Position numbers and translations under genes: made by a program. The notes under the pieces are model-generated. The model saw nothing but the letters and a program-made list of their open reading frames with translations. It did no database searches and was not told where the DNA came from. From Streptomyces xanthochromogenes (GTDB lineage Bacteria; Actinomycetota; Actinomycetes; Streptomycetales; Streptomycetaceae), in contig NZ_BMUZ01000010.1 in NCBI RefSeq assembly GCF_014650455.1, positions 1 to 64,000 on the forward strand: a DNA stretch of 64,000 bases. The letters run 5' to 3'. Below are positions 53,945-62,497 of this stretch, piece by piece; position 1 is the stretch's first letter; the number at the start of each line of letters is the position of its first letter.

Positions 53945-55024
53945 CTACTCCGGCCGACTCTCCACCGCCGTACCGCCGGCTCGTACGATCGTGATGAGCC
54001 GGTCGGTCAGCTGGAGCGGGCTCGCCTTGGCGTCGTCGTACGCCAGCAGCCGGTGGCCGCGCAGCACGCTCACCACCAGGTCCTCGGTCTCCCGCACGCC
54101 GCGCCCGACCTCGCTCTTCTTCACGGGCCGCTCCACCATGTCGAGCCCGCTGCCCTGCTGGATCAGGTCCTCCATCACGGCTCCGGCGCTCGGGCTGAGC
54201 ACCGAGAGGCCGAGGAGCCGGCCGGCGGCGCTGGCGCTGGTGATGACGGCGTCCGCGCCGGACTGGCGCAACAGCGGAGCGTTCTCCTCCTCGCGCACAG
54301 CGGCGACGATCTTCGCGCCGCGGTTGAGCTGGCGGGCCGTCAGCGTGACCAGGACCGCGGTGTCGTCGCGCTGGGTGGCGATGATGACCCGGCCGGCCTT
54401 CTGCACTTCGGCGCGCAGCAGAACATCGCTGCGGGTGGCGTCGCCGATGACGCCGACGAACCCTTCGGCGTTGGCGGTCTCGATCACCTTGGCGCTCGGG
54501 TCCACGATGACGACCTGGTCCTTCTTCAGACCCCTCGCGCACAGGGTCTGGATGGCCGAGCGGCCCTTCGTCCCGAAGCCGACGACGACGGTGTGCTGTC
54601 GCAATTGAGCCTTCCAGCGGTTGAGCCGCCACTCTTCACGGGTCCGTTCGGTGAGGACTTCGAGAGTGGTTCCGACGAGGATGATCAGGAACAGCACACG
54701 CAGCGGTGTGATCAGCAGGATGTTGGTGAGCCGCGCGCTGTCGCTGTAAGGAACGATGTCGCCGTAGCCCGTCGTGGAGAGCGTGACGGTGGCGTAGTAG
54801 ACGGCGTCGAGGAAATCGACCTTGCCATTGGCGTTGTCGTGATAGCCGTCGCGGTCGATCCAGACGATGAACGTCGTCAGCGCCAGCACGGCGAGCGCCA
54901 TCAGAATCCGCTTGGCGACCTGGCGCAGCGGACGGTCGACGACCCGGCGGGGCAGTGCCACCCGCCGGGTGATCAGATGCTCGCCCGCCTGGCGCGCCAT
55001 GACGTCATGGCCGGGCAGTTTCAC
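53945..55024 (-). CDS. Potassium channel with TrkA-N (RCK) domain
   Basis: A 359-aa, two-helix K+ channel. Helix 1 is ILMALAVLALTTFIVWI; the pore has the filter motif STTGYGDIVPYS; helix 2 is ILLITPLRVLFLIILVG. A Rossmann-fold RCK domain follows, with VVVGFGTKGRSAIQTL, VIGDATRSDVLLRA and a C-terminal domain. GTG at 55024 is chosen since GAAGGG lies nine bases before it; GTG 55033 and ATG 55000 are alternatives. The start codon region overlaps parS site 3. Confidence 0.92.
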   Translation of the reverse strand: MKLPGHDVMARQAGEHLITRRVALPRRVVDRPLRQVAKRILMALAVLALTTFIVWIDRDGYHDNANGKVDFLDAVYYATVTLSTTGYGDIVPYSDSARLTNILLITPLRVLFLIILVGTTLEVLTERTREEWRLNRWKAQLRQHTVVVGFGTKGRSAIQTLCARGLKKDQVVIVDPSAKVIETANAEGFVGVIGDATRSDVLLRAEVQKAGRVIIATQRDDTAVLVTLTARQLNRGAKIVAAVREEENAPLLRQSGADAVITSASAAGRLLGLSVLSPSAGAVMEDLIQQGSGLDMVERPVKKSEVGRGVRETEDLVVSVLRGHRLLAYDDAKASPLQLTDRLITIVRAGGTAVESRPE

Positions 55025-55031
55025 GTGAAAC
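55018..55031. other. parS site 3
   Basis: GTTTCACGTGAAAC, perfect, overlapping the 5' end of the channel gene. Confidence 0.95.
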
Positions 55032-55070
55032 ACCCTTCAGCAATCGGCGAGTTGGGGCTTGGTGCGTGGT

Positions 55071-55084
55071 GTTTCACGTGAAAC
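55071..55084. other. parS site 4
   Basis: GTTTCACGTGAAAC, perfect, intergenic, 53 bp from site 3 (start to start). Confidence 0.95.
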
Positions 55085-55138
55085 GACCCTCATGACAGCG
55101 GGAGTTGGGGAGGACGGCATACGCGGGGGCGACCCCGT

Positions 55139-55152
55139 GTTTCACGTGAAAC
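55139..55152. other. parS site 5
   Basis: GTTTCACGTGAAAC, perfect, 68 bp from site 4. The moeA stop codon lies inside it. Confidence 0.95.
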
Positions 55153-56506
55153 ACCCGCCGCCCGAGCCTGCCTGAGTCCACGGGAGGTCGAGGATCTCGA
55201 CCTCCGCACCGGCTCGCGCTCCGCCGGGCGGCACGACCGCGAGCCCATCCGCGGTCGCGACCCCCCGCAGCATCGCCGGGCCGTTGTAGTGCAGCGGCAC
55301 CACGTGCTCCGCGCGGTGCACCACCGGGACGAGCCTGGTGTCGTGCGGATGGCCCTGCACCTCGTTGCGCAGCGGCGCCGTGTACGTCATCGACGTTGCC
55401 CGCCGGGCGAGTTCACGCAGCAGCGGCTCGGCCAGGGTGAGCAGCCCGGAGATCGCGGCGAGCGGGTTGCCGGGCAGCCCCACCAGGTACTTCGCCACCT
55501 CGATCCGGGCGAGCAGCATGGGGTGTCCCGGCCGCACGGCGACCCCGTCGACGAGGAGCTCGGCTCCCGCCTTGTGCAGCACGGGGTGGACGTGGTCGAC
55601 GGGCCCGGACGCGGTGCCGCCCGTGGTGATCACGAGGTCGGCCGAGGAGCCGGTGACGGCCGCGAGCAGCGCCCCCTCGTCGTCCTTGAGGCGCCGGGTC
55701 CCGATGACTTCGGCGCCGAGCGCCCGCAGCCAGAACCCGAGCATCGGGCCGAGCGCGTCGCGGATCAGTCCGTCGTGCGGAAGTCCCCGGGTGAGCAGCT
55801 CGTCGCCGAGGACCAGGATCTCGACCCGGGGCCTTGGCACCGTGCTCAGCTCGTCATATCCGGCGGCCGCGGCGAGGCCGAGCACGGCCGGGGTGACCAG
55901 GGCGGTGGCGGGCAGCAGGACGTCGCCCGAGCGGCACTCCTGGCCGCGCGGGCGGATGTCCTGGCCGTGCAGCACCGCACGGTCGGCCTGGAGCTGGGTG
56001 CGGGCCTCGTCGCTGCGCGCGTGTTCGCTGCGGATCACCGCGGTGGCACCGGAGGGGATGCGGGCCCCGGTGGCGATGCGTACCGCTTCGCCGTCGGCGA
56101 GCGTGCCGACGGCGGCGTGTCCGGCGAGGACACCGCCGTCCTGCACCCTCCAGGGGCCGGGCCCGGCGACGGCCCAGCCGTCCATGGCGGAGGTGTCGAA
56201 GGACGGCAGGTCGGTGAGCGCGGTGAGCGGTTCGGTGAGGATCTCGCCCAGGGCCGACTCCAGCGGCACCCGGTGGGAGCGGACCGGGGCCGCTCGGCCG
56301 GCCCGGGAGGCCACCGCACGGGCGTCGGTCCAGGCCATGGCCCGGTGGCGGGGGCCCTTGCGGGCGGCCGGCTGCTCGGGCTCGCGCGCGGGCGCGCCAC
56401 CGCCGGTGGACGGGGTGTCGTGTTCCGGGGTTTCGGGCGGCGCTTCGCGCAGCAGGGCGAGGGCTTCGTCCGATCCGTCGTCCGCCCCCGCGCTCCGGGC
56501 GGTCAT
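55142..56506 (-). CDS. moeA: Molybdopterin molybdotransferase
   Basis: A 454-aa MoeA-type enzyme that inserts molybdate into adenylated molybdopterin. After a disordered N-terminal 50 residues, the chain has FDTSAMDGWAV, the ATGARIPSGATAV loop, the nucleotide-type motif VITTGGTASGPVDHV and GLPGNPLAAISG. The ATG overlaps the mobA stop (ATGA). The last residues CFT and the stop are encoded by parS site 5, so this end has probably been shaped by the site. Confidence 0.93.
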   Translation of the reverse strand: MTARSAGADDGSDEALALLREAPPETPEHDTPSTGGGAPAREPEQPAARKGPRHRAMAWTDARAVASRAGRAAPVRSHRVPLESALGEILTEPLTALTDLPSFDTSAMDGWAVAGPGPWRVQDGGVLAGHAAVGTLADGEAVRIATGARIPSGATAVIRSEHARSDEARTQLQADRAVLHGQDIRPRGQECRSGDVLLPATALVTPAVLGLAAAAGYDELSTVPRPRVEILVLGDELLTRGLPHDGLIRDALGPMLGFWLRALGAEVIGTRRLKDDEGALLAAVTGSSADLVITTGGTASGPVDHVHPVLHKAGAELLVDGVAVRPGHPMLLARIEVAKYLVGLPGNPLAAISGLLTLAEPLLRELARRATSMTYTAPLRNEVQGHPHDTRLVPVVHRAEHVVPLHYNGPAMLRGVATADGLAVVPPGGARAGAEVEILDLPWTQAGSGGGCFT

Positions 56507-57381
56507 CCGGCGTCGTTCTTCGGGCCGTCGGCTGCCTCGGCCGCCCAGCGCAGGGCGAGCGCGGCCGCCTTGCGCGCCGCGTCCTCCACGTCCTTGCCCG
56601 AGCCGCCCGCCTGGGCGGCCGCGTAGCCGACCAGGAAGGTGGTGAGGGGGGCGGCGGGCCGGGCCACGCCGTGGGCGGTGTCCCTGGCCAGGTCGAGCAG
56701 GACGCGGGTGTCGACGTCCAGCTCGATGCCGAGTTCGTCCTTGACTGCGGTGATCCATTCGTCCAGCACGTCCCCATGGTCCCTGATCCGGGCCCGAGCG
56801 GCGGCGAGGTCCTCCCAGGTGTCGCAGTCGAACGAGGCGAGGGGGTCCGCCTCGACACGGGCGAGGACGAGTTCACGGGTGAGCAGCCGGAGCGGGAGCC
56901 CGGCCAGCGCGCCGTGCTCGGTGGCGAGCAGCGCGAGTTCGCGGCGCAGGGGTTCGGCGCGGTAGACGGCGACCAGGGGCTGGTCGCGGCCGTCGGCGTC
57001 GGTGCAGAGCACGCCGTCGCCGCCGGTGCGCCGCAGTTCGCCCAGGAGGGCGTCGACGGTCGGCGCGGCGAGGAACGGCAGATCGGCCGAGAGCACGAGC
57101 ACGCTCTCGGCCGAGGCGTGCCGCAGCCCCGCGTCCAGGGCGGCCAGCGGTCCGCCGCCCGCCGGTTCCTCCCGGGTCCACTCCACGGGCCGTGCGGTGG
57201 GCCGTCGGCCGCCGACCACCACGGTGGTCGCGGCGCCGGCACACGCGGTGAGTACCCGGTCGAGCAGGGCCCGTCCGCCCACGCTGAGCCCCGGTTTGTC
57301 GGCGCCGCCCAGCCGTTTGGCGGCGCCTCCGGCGAGTACTACGGCGTCATACGCGGGTGCTGCGGCGTCATACGCGGTCAT
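56503..57381 (-). CDS. mobA: MobA-like nucleotidyltransferase fused to DUF6457
   Basis: A 292-aa fusion. Residues 1-190 form a molybdenum cofactor guanylyltransferase-like domain: VVLAGGAAKRLGGADKP, VEWTREEPAGGGPLAAL and LSADLPFLAAPTV. Residues about 205-285 form DUF6457: LDEWITAVKDELGIELDV and AHGVARPAAPLTTFLVG. The domain has no proven role but is commonly attached in actinobacteria. Its stop overlaps the moeA start, so both act in the same pathway. Confidence 0.88.
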   Translation of the reverse strand: MTAYDAAAPAYDAVVLAGGAAKRLGGADKPGLSVGGRALLDRVLTACAGAATTVVVGGRRPTARPVEWTREEPAGGGPLAALDAGLRHASAESVLVLSADLPFLAAPTVDALLGELRRTGGDGVLCTDADGRDQPLVAVYRAEPLRRELALLATEHGALAGLPLRLLTRELVLARVEADPLASFDCDTWEDLAAARARIRDHGDVLDEWITAVKDELGIELDVDTRVLLDLARDTAHGVARPAAPLTTFLVGYAAAQAGGSGKDVEDAARKAAALALRWAAEAADGPKNDAG

Positions 57382-57420
57382 CTCCCGAGTATGGGCCGCC
57401 GGACGATCACGGCTGCCCCC

Positions 57421-57451
57421 GCGAACGTCCCGAGTTCGCGGGGACGTTCGT
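57421..57451 (-). terminator. Terminator of the second bkd operon
   Basis: GCGAACGTCCC / GGGACGTTCGT with a nine-base loop (57432-57440), immediately past the E2 stop and upstream of mobA. Confidence 0.6.
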
Positions 57452-58764
57452 CACAGCGTGCGCAGCAGGACGGCCGGGTGCTCCACGCAGTCCGCGACGT
57501 ACCTCAGGAAGCCGCCCGCGGTGCCGCCGTCGCACACCCGGTGGTCGAAGGTGAGCGAGAGCTGGACCACCTGCCGCACGGCCAGCTCGCCCTCGTACAC
57601 CCAGGGCTTGGGGATGATGCGCCCCACGCCCAGCATCGCCGCCTCGGGGTGGTTGATGATCGGCGTGGAGCCGTCGACGCCGAACACCCCGTAGTTGTTG
57701 AGGGTGAAGGTGCCTCCGGTCAGCTCGGCCGGGGTCAGCGAGCCGGTACGGGCCGCCTCGGTGAGCCGGGCGAGCTCGGCGCCGAGCGAGTCGACGTTGC
57801 GGCGGTGGGCGTCGCGGACGACCGGGACGACCAGGCCGCGTTCGGTCTGCGCCGCGAAGCCCAGGTGGACCTCGGGCAGTCGCACGATCTCGCGGGCCGC
57901 CGTGTCCACCGTCGAGTTGAGCTCGGGATGACGGGCGAGGGCCGCGGTGCAGATCCGGGCGAGCAGCGCGAGGACGGACACCTTGGGGCCGCCCGCGCCG
58001 TTCATCGCGGCACGGGCCGCCATCAGCTCCGTGGCGTCCGCGTCCACCCAGCAGGTGGCGTCGGGGATTTCGGTGCGGCTGCGGCTGAGCTTGTCGGCGA
58101 CCGCGCCCCGGATGCCCTTCAGCGGGACGCGCTCACCGGCCGGAGCCGCGGCGGGTGCGACGGGTCGGGATGCGGGCGCGTCGACGGATGCGGATGCGGA
58201 GGGCGCGGGAGCCCGGCCCGGAGCCTGCACGGCGGATTCGACGTCGGCCCGCAGGATCAGCCCCTCGGGCCCGGTGCCCCGCAACTCCCGCAGGTCGAGC
58301 CCGTGTTCGCGGGCCAGCCTGCGCACCAGTGGCGAAATGACCGGCACCGGTCCTGCGGGCCGCACCGCGACCGGGGCCGCCTGGGGCGTGGCCACCGGGG
58401 CGGCCGGGCGTACCCGCGAGCGGCGTCGGGTGGTGGCAGCGGCGGTCCCGTAACCGACCAGGACGTTGCCCGAGTACTCGGAGGATTCGGCGTCCTCGGC
58501 CTCGGCACGCTCCTGCGGCGGGCCGACGGCGACCGTCAACAGGGGTGCACCGACGGGCAGTTCACTGCCCTCGTCGCCGAACCGCGCGGTGACGACGCCA
58601 CCATAGGGGCAGGGCACCTCGACCATCGCCTTGGCCGTCTCCACCTCGACGACCGGCTGGTCCACGGCCACGACCTCGCCGACCTCGACGAGCCAGCGCA
58701 CGATCTCCGCCTCGGTGAGTCCCTCGCCGAGGTCGGGCAGCTTGAACTCCAGGACCTTCGGCAT
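57451..58764 (-). CDS. Branched-chain 2-oxoacid dehydrogenase E2, second copy
   Basis: A 437-aa lipoyl acyltransferase. Lipoyl domain at 1-80 (DLGEGLTEAEIVRWLVEVGE, lipoyl-Lys in ETAKAMVE), a Pro/Ala/Arg linker, an E3-binding domain at about 145-180 (SPLVRRLAREHGLDLRELRGTG) and a catalytic domain ending in FDHRVCDGG. It is shorter in the linker than the first copy. The ATG overlaps the E1beta stop (TGATG). No parS site inside. Confidence 0.95.
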   Translation of the reverse strand: MPKVLEFKLPDLGEGLTEAEIVRWLVEVGEVVAVDQPVVEVETAKAMVEVPCPYGGVVTARFGDEGSELPVGAPLLTVAVGPPQERAEAEDAESSEYSGNVLVGYGTAAATTRRRSRVRPAAPVATPQAAPVAVRPAGPVPVISPLVRRLAREHGLDLRELRGTGPEGLILRADVESAVQAPGRAPAPSASASVDAPASRPVAPAAAPAGERVPLKGIRGAVADKLSRSRTEIPDATCWVDADATELMAARAAMNGAGGPKVSVLALLARICTAALARHPELNSTVDTAAREIVRLPEVHLGFAAQTERGLVVPVVRDAHRRNVDSLGAELARLTEAARTGSLTPAELTGGTFTLNNYGVFGVDGSTPIINHPEAAMLGVGRIIPKPWVYEGELAVRQVVQLSLTFDHRVCDGGTAGGFLRYVADCVEHPAVLLRTL

Positions 58765-59771
58765 CAGCGCTCCGTCTCCCACTGCAGCCGCGCCACGGCG
58801 TCCAACACCCGGTCCACGCCCGGAAGATGGTGCTTCTCCAGCATCGGCGGCGGATAGGGGATGTCGAAGCCGGCGACCCGCAGCACCGGCGCCTCCAGAT
58901 GGTGGAAGCAGCGCTCGGTGACCCGGGCGGCTATCTCTCCGCCGGGCCCGCCGAACCCGGCCGACTCGTGGACGACCACGGCTCGTCCGGTGCGGCGCAC
59001 CGAGGCGCACACCGTCTCGTCGTCGAACGGCACCAGGGAGCGCAGATCGACGACTTCGAGGTCCCAGCCCTCCTCGCGGGCCGCCTCGGCCGCCTCCATG
59101 CACACCGGCACGGACGGGCCGTAGGTGAGGAGCGTGGCACTGCTCCCAGCCCGCCGCACGACGGCCTTGCCGATCGGCTCGACCGGCGCGGGGTCCTCGG
59201 GCGACCAGTCGGACTTCGACCAGTACAGCCGCTTGGGCTCCAGGAAGACGACCGGGTCGTCGCAGGCGATGGCCTCCCTGAGCAGGCCGTACGCGTCCTC
59301 CACGGTGGCCGGCGTGACGACCTTCAGGCCGGGCGTGGCCATGTAGTAGGCCTCGCTGGAGTCGCTGTGGTGCTCGACTCCGCCGATGCCGCCGCCGTAG
59401 GGCACGCGCACCACGATGGGCATCGCCATGGCGCCGCGGGTGCGGTTGCGCATCTTGGCGACGTGGCTGATGAGCTGCTCGAACGCCGGATAGGCGAAGG
59501 CGTCGAACTGCATCTCGACGACCGGCCGCAGCCCGTACATCGCCATGCCGACGGCCGTGCCCAGGATGCCGGCCTCGGCGAGCGGGGTGTCGGTGCAGCG
59601 GTCCTCGCCGAACTCCTTGGCGAGCCCGTCCGTGACCCGGAAGACACCGCCCAGGGTGCCGACGTCCTCTCCGAGGACGTGGACGGTCGGGTCCTCGGCC
59701 ATGGCGTCGCGCATCGCGCGTTGCAGGGCCTGCGCCATGGTGGCGGGCTTCTTGTCGGTGGCGGTGGACAT
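58764..59771 (-). CDS. Branched-chain 2-oxoacid dehydrogenase E1 beta, second copy
   Basis: A 335-aa E1 beta subunit: VHVLGEDVGTLGGVFRVTDGL, DTPLAEAGILGTAVGMAMYGLRPVVEMQF and VVVHESAGFGGPGGEIAARV. Very similar in plan to the first copy. The ATG overlaps the E1alpha stop (TGATG). Confidence 0.96.
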   Translation of the reverse strand: MSTATDKKPATMAQALQRAMRDAMAEDPTVHVLGEDVGTLGGVFRVTDGLAKEFGEDRCTDTPLAEAGILGTAVGMAMYGLRPVVEMQFDAFAYPAFEQLISHVAKMRNRTRGAMAMPIVVRVPYGGGIGGVEHHSDSSEAYYMATPGLKVVTPATVEDAYGLLREAIACDDPVVFLEPKRLYWSKSDWSPEDPAPVEPIGKAVVRRAGSSATLLTYGPSVPVCMEAAEAAREEGWDLEVVDLRSLVPFDDETVCASVRRTGRAVVVHESAGFGGPGGEIAARVTERCFHHLEAPVLRVAGFDIPYPPPMLEKHHLPGVDRVLDAVARLQWETER

Positions 59772-60895
59772 CACCGGGCCTCGGCTTCCAGCTCGGCACG
59801 CAACTGGTCCGCCTGCTCGCGCAGTTGGCCGCTCTGTGCGGTGTAGACCTCGGCGAACAGGTCCATGGGGTTCAGGGTCGGCTCGGCGTTCATCTGCTCG
59901 CGCAGGGCCGCGGCCATGGTCTCGGCGGCCTCGGCGGCGGCGCGTATGCCGTCCTCGTCGATCAGGCCGCGGGCGGTCAGCTCGCCCTCCAGGAGGCGGA
60001 TCGGGTCGTGCTCGCGCCAGGCGTCGACCTCGGCGGAGCCCCGGTAGCGCGTCGCGTCGTCGGCGTTGGTGTGCGCCTCCATGCGGTACGTGACGGCCTC
60101 GACGAGGGTGGGGCCGCCGCCGCGCCGGGCCCGGCCGACGGCCTCGGACAGCACCTGGTGCACGGCCGGTGCGTCGTTGCCGTCCACCAGGCGGCCCGGC
60201 ATTCCGTAGCCGACGGCCTTGTGGGCGAGGGAGGGGGCCGCGGTCTGCTTGGCGAGCGGCACGGAGATCGCGAAGCCGTTGTTCTGGACCAGGAAGACCA
60301 CCGGGGCCTGCCAGACGGCCGCGAAGTTCAGCGCCTCGTGGAAGTCGCCCTCGCTGGTGCCGCCGTCGCCCACCAGGGCGAGCGCCACCACGTCGTCGCC
60401 CTTGAGGCGTGCCGCGTGGGCCAGACCCACGGCGTGCGGAAGCTGGGTGGCGAGCGGGGTGCACAGCGGCGCTATGCGGTGCTCACGCGGGTCGTAGCCG
60501 GTGTGCCAGTCGCCGCGCAGCAGCGTCAGGGCCTGCACGGGGTCGAGGCCGCGGGCGACGGCGGCCAGGGTGTCGCGGTAGCTCGGGAACAGCCAGTCGC
60601 GCTCCTCCAGGGCCAGCGCGGCGGCGACCTCGCAGGCCTCCTGGCCGGTCGACGAGGGGTATACGGCGAGGCGTCCCTGCTTGGTGAGGGCGGTCGCCTG
60701 CGCGTTGAAGCGGCGGCCGCGGACCAGCTCGGCGTACAGCTTCAGCATCAGCGCGCGGTCGAGCTCGGCTCCGGTGCCGAGGACCCGGAAAGGCTCGGGG
60801 TCCGGGAGGAGCGGCGTGGGGTCGGTGCGGGGCCTCCAGGCGGGGGGAGGGGTCGGCCGGTATGCGGCGGCACCGGGGAGCTCTTGGACCGTCAT
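59771..60895 (-). CDS. Branched-chain 2-oxoacid dehydrogenase E1 alpha, second copy
   Basis: A 374-aa E1 alpha subunit. The ThDP motif reads GDGGTSEGDFHEA to QNNGFAIS; the loop YRMEAHTNADDATRYR follows. AAGGAGG precedes the ATG at 60895. The gene heads a tightly coupled operon E1alpha-E1beta-E2, divergent from the BkdR-type regulator. In Streptomyces this type of operon feeds branched starter units for fatty acids and antibiotics. Confidence 0.96.
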   Translation of the reverse strand: MTVQELPGAAAYRPTPPPAWRPRTDPTPLLPDPEPFRVLGTGAELDRALMLKLYAELVRGRRFNAQATALTKQGRLAVYPSSTGQEACEVAAALALEERDWLFPSYRDTLAAVARGLDPVQALTLLRGDWHTGYDPREHRIAPLCTPLATQLPHAVGLAHAARLKGDDVVALALVGDGGTSEGDFHEALNFAAVWQAPVVFLVQNNGFAISVPLAKQTAAPSLAHKAVGYGMPGRLVDGNDAPAVHQVLSEAVGRARRGGGPTLVEAVTYRMEAHTNADDATRYRGSAEVDAWREHDPIRLLEGELTARGLIDEDGIRAAAEAAETMAAALREQMNAEPTLNPMDLFAEVYTAQSGQLREQADQLRAELEAEAR

Positions 60896-61074
60896 GCCAA
60901 TGCACCTCCTTGTCGGAGCGGACATCCAGGGCGAGGCGCGACTGTGACGCCCCTCACCTACCGATTGTTCGGTCGTGGACGCATTTTGGCTACAGGCACC
61001 TCCAGCCTGTGGACAAACGGTTCTCCACAGCCTGGGATGGGAACAGGTCGTCCACAACAGGAAGGCGGGGGGAC
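60896..61074. promoter_or_regulatory. Divergent bkd / bkdR control region
   Basis: A 179-bp gap. ACCGA-TTGT-TCGGT at 60960-60973 is a perfect inverted repeat in the middle and the best candidate for BkdR binding. Further along, ACAAACGGTTCTCC and CACAACAGGAAG lie before the bkdR start. Confidence 0.5.
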
Positions 61075-61563
61075 ATGGCAGCTGAACAAATGGCCACCGG
61101 CGAGAACCGGCCGGTGCCGCCCCGGCCGCTGGACCAGATCGACCACGACATCCTGCGCATCCTGCAGACGGACGGCCGGGCCTCGATACGCTCCGTGGCC
61201 GAGCGGGTGCACGTCTCGCGGGCCAACGCCTACGCCCGCATCAACCGGCTCGTCGAGGACAGCGTGATCCAGGGGTTCACGGCCCGCGTCGACCACGAGC
61301 GGGCGGGCCAGGGCGCGGCCGCGTACATCACGCTCAAGATCGTGCAGAACTCCTGGCGGACCGTGCGCGAACAGCTCAAGGAGCTGCCGGGGGCCGCCCA
61401 CATCGCCCTGGTGAGCGGGGACTTCGATGTGCTGCTCCTGGTCCACACCCCGGACAACAGGGCGCTGCGCGAGCTGGTCCTGACCCGGATCCAGTCCATC
61501 CCCGAAGTGCTGTCGACCCGCACGCTGCTGGTGTTCGAGGAGACCGACCTGGACCCGGCGTAG
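61075..61563 (+). CDS. bkdR: Lrp/AsnC-family regulator BkdR
   Basis: A 162-aa Lrp-type regulator. The HTH lies at about 20-65 (LDQIDHDILRILQTDGRASIRSVAERVHVSRANAYARINRL); the C-terminal RAM domain has VQNSWRTVREQLKELPGAAHIALVSGDFDVLLLVHT. It is divergent from the bkd operon, the arrangement of bkdR in other Streptomyces, where it controls the dehydrogenase genes in response to branched amino acids. The start is ATG with AAGGCGGGGGG upstream. Confidence 0.92.
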   Translation: MAAEQMATGENRPVPPRPLDQIDHDILRILQTDGRASIRSVAERVHVSRANAYARINRLVEDSVIQGFTARVDHERAGQGAAAYITLKIVQNSWRTVREQLKELPGAAHIALVSGDFDVLLLVHTPDNRALRELVLTRIQSIPEVLSTRTLLVFEETDLDPA

Positions 61564-61582
61564 GGCCTGCCCGGCTCAGTAG

Positions 61583-61666
61583 TACGGCTCACGTGCGGTG
61601 CTTCACGTGCGGTGCTTCACGTGCAGTACTTCGCGCGCGGTGCTTCACGTGCAGTACTTCCTCAGG
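61583..61666. repeat. Six tandem 14-bp units around CACGTG
   Basis: Units run head to tail at 14-bp spacing: TACGGCTCACGTGC, GGTGCTTCACGTGC (twice), AGTACTTCGCGCGC, GGTGCTTCACGTGC, AGTACTTCCTCAGG. Four keep CACGTG, the centre of parS, but none is a full parS. The array overlaps the end of the hydrolase gene. Confidence 0.75.
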
Positions 61667-62448
61667 AAGGCGACGACGGTGTCCCAGTTGGCCGGGGTGG
61701 CCAGGAGGGCCACTCCGTGCGCGGCCGAGCCCTTGACCTGGACGAGCCGGTTCTCCGGTGCCTTCGCGCTGGCGGCGCTCAGCTCACGGGCCGCGGCGGT
61801 GAAGCCGCCGTCCTGGTCGCCCGCCATGTAGAGGACCGGCACACCGAGGCCCGTGACGGCGTCGAGCGCGTCCGTGGAGCCGTACTTCTCCGGGGCGGAC
61901 AGGGCGACCACCGCGTCCGGCTTCAGCGTCATGCGGGCGGCCGCCCGCAGCGTGGCGGTGCCACCCTTGGACGCGCCCATGAGGAGCAGTTTCCAGGCGC
62001 CCTCGGCGCGCAGGGTGGCCGCCGCGCCCTCGATCTCGGCGGCCTCGTCGACGGTCGTGCTGTTGACGGCGAGGACCCGGAAGCCGGTCCTGCCGAGTTC
62101 GACGGCCTTGTCCTTCCACTGGCAGACGTTTCCGTCCGACTGGTGGGCGAGCACGATCCCGGTATTGCCGCTGCCGGTCAGGAAGCCGCCCACCGGCGCC
62201 CCGGTCGCGCTCTTGAAGACGATGGAGCCGGCCGCGGCCTGCGCGGGCGTCAGACAGCCGAAGTCGTCGCCCTTGGCCGGCGCGTCGGGAGACGCCTCGG
62301 CCTTCTTGACGGCGGCCCGCGTGTCCTGGGACCGGGGCCCCGCGTCGTCCTTGCCGCCCCCGCCGCCGCACCCGGCGAGCGTCAGGCCCACGAGCAGCAC
62401 CGTGACGCAGCCGGACACGAGGGACGCAGGAGTTCGCAAGGCAGCCAT
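61645..62448 (-). CDS. Lipoprotein alpha/beta-hydrolase
   Basis: A 267-aa exported hydrolase. Signal peptide with lipobox LAGC (Cys27), a Gly-rich then Asp/Lys linker, then a dienelactone hydrolase-like fold. The nucleophile elbow is GASKGG (Ser), the acid probably Asp in AGDQDGG, and the His in SAAHGVAL. The final residues lie within the 14-bp repeats. Substrate unknown. Confidence 0.85.
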   Translation of the reverse strand: MAALRTPASLVSGCVTVLLVGLTLAGCGGGGGKDDAGPRSQDTRAAVKKAEASPDAPAKGDDFGCLTPAQAAAGSIVFKSATGAPVGGFLTGSGNTGIVLAHQSDGNVCQWKDKAVELGRTGFRVLAVNSTTVDEAAEIEGAAATLRAEGAWKLLLMGASKGGTATLRAAARMTLKPDAVVALSAPEKYGSTDALDAVTGLGVPVLYMAGDQDGGFTAAARELSAASAKAPENRLVQVKGSAAHGVALLATPANWDTVVAFLRKYCT

Positions 62449-62497
62449 GACCGTGGATGTTGATCCGCTTCGGTGCCTCAGTCAACGGCACCGGGAC

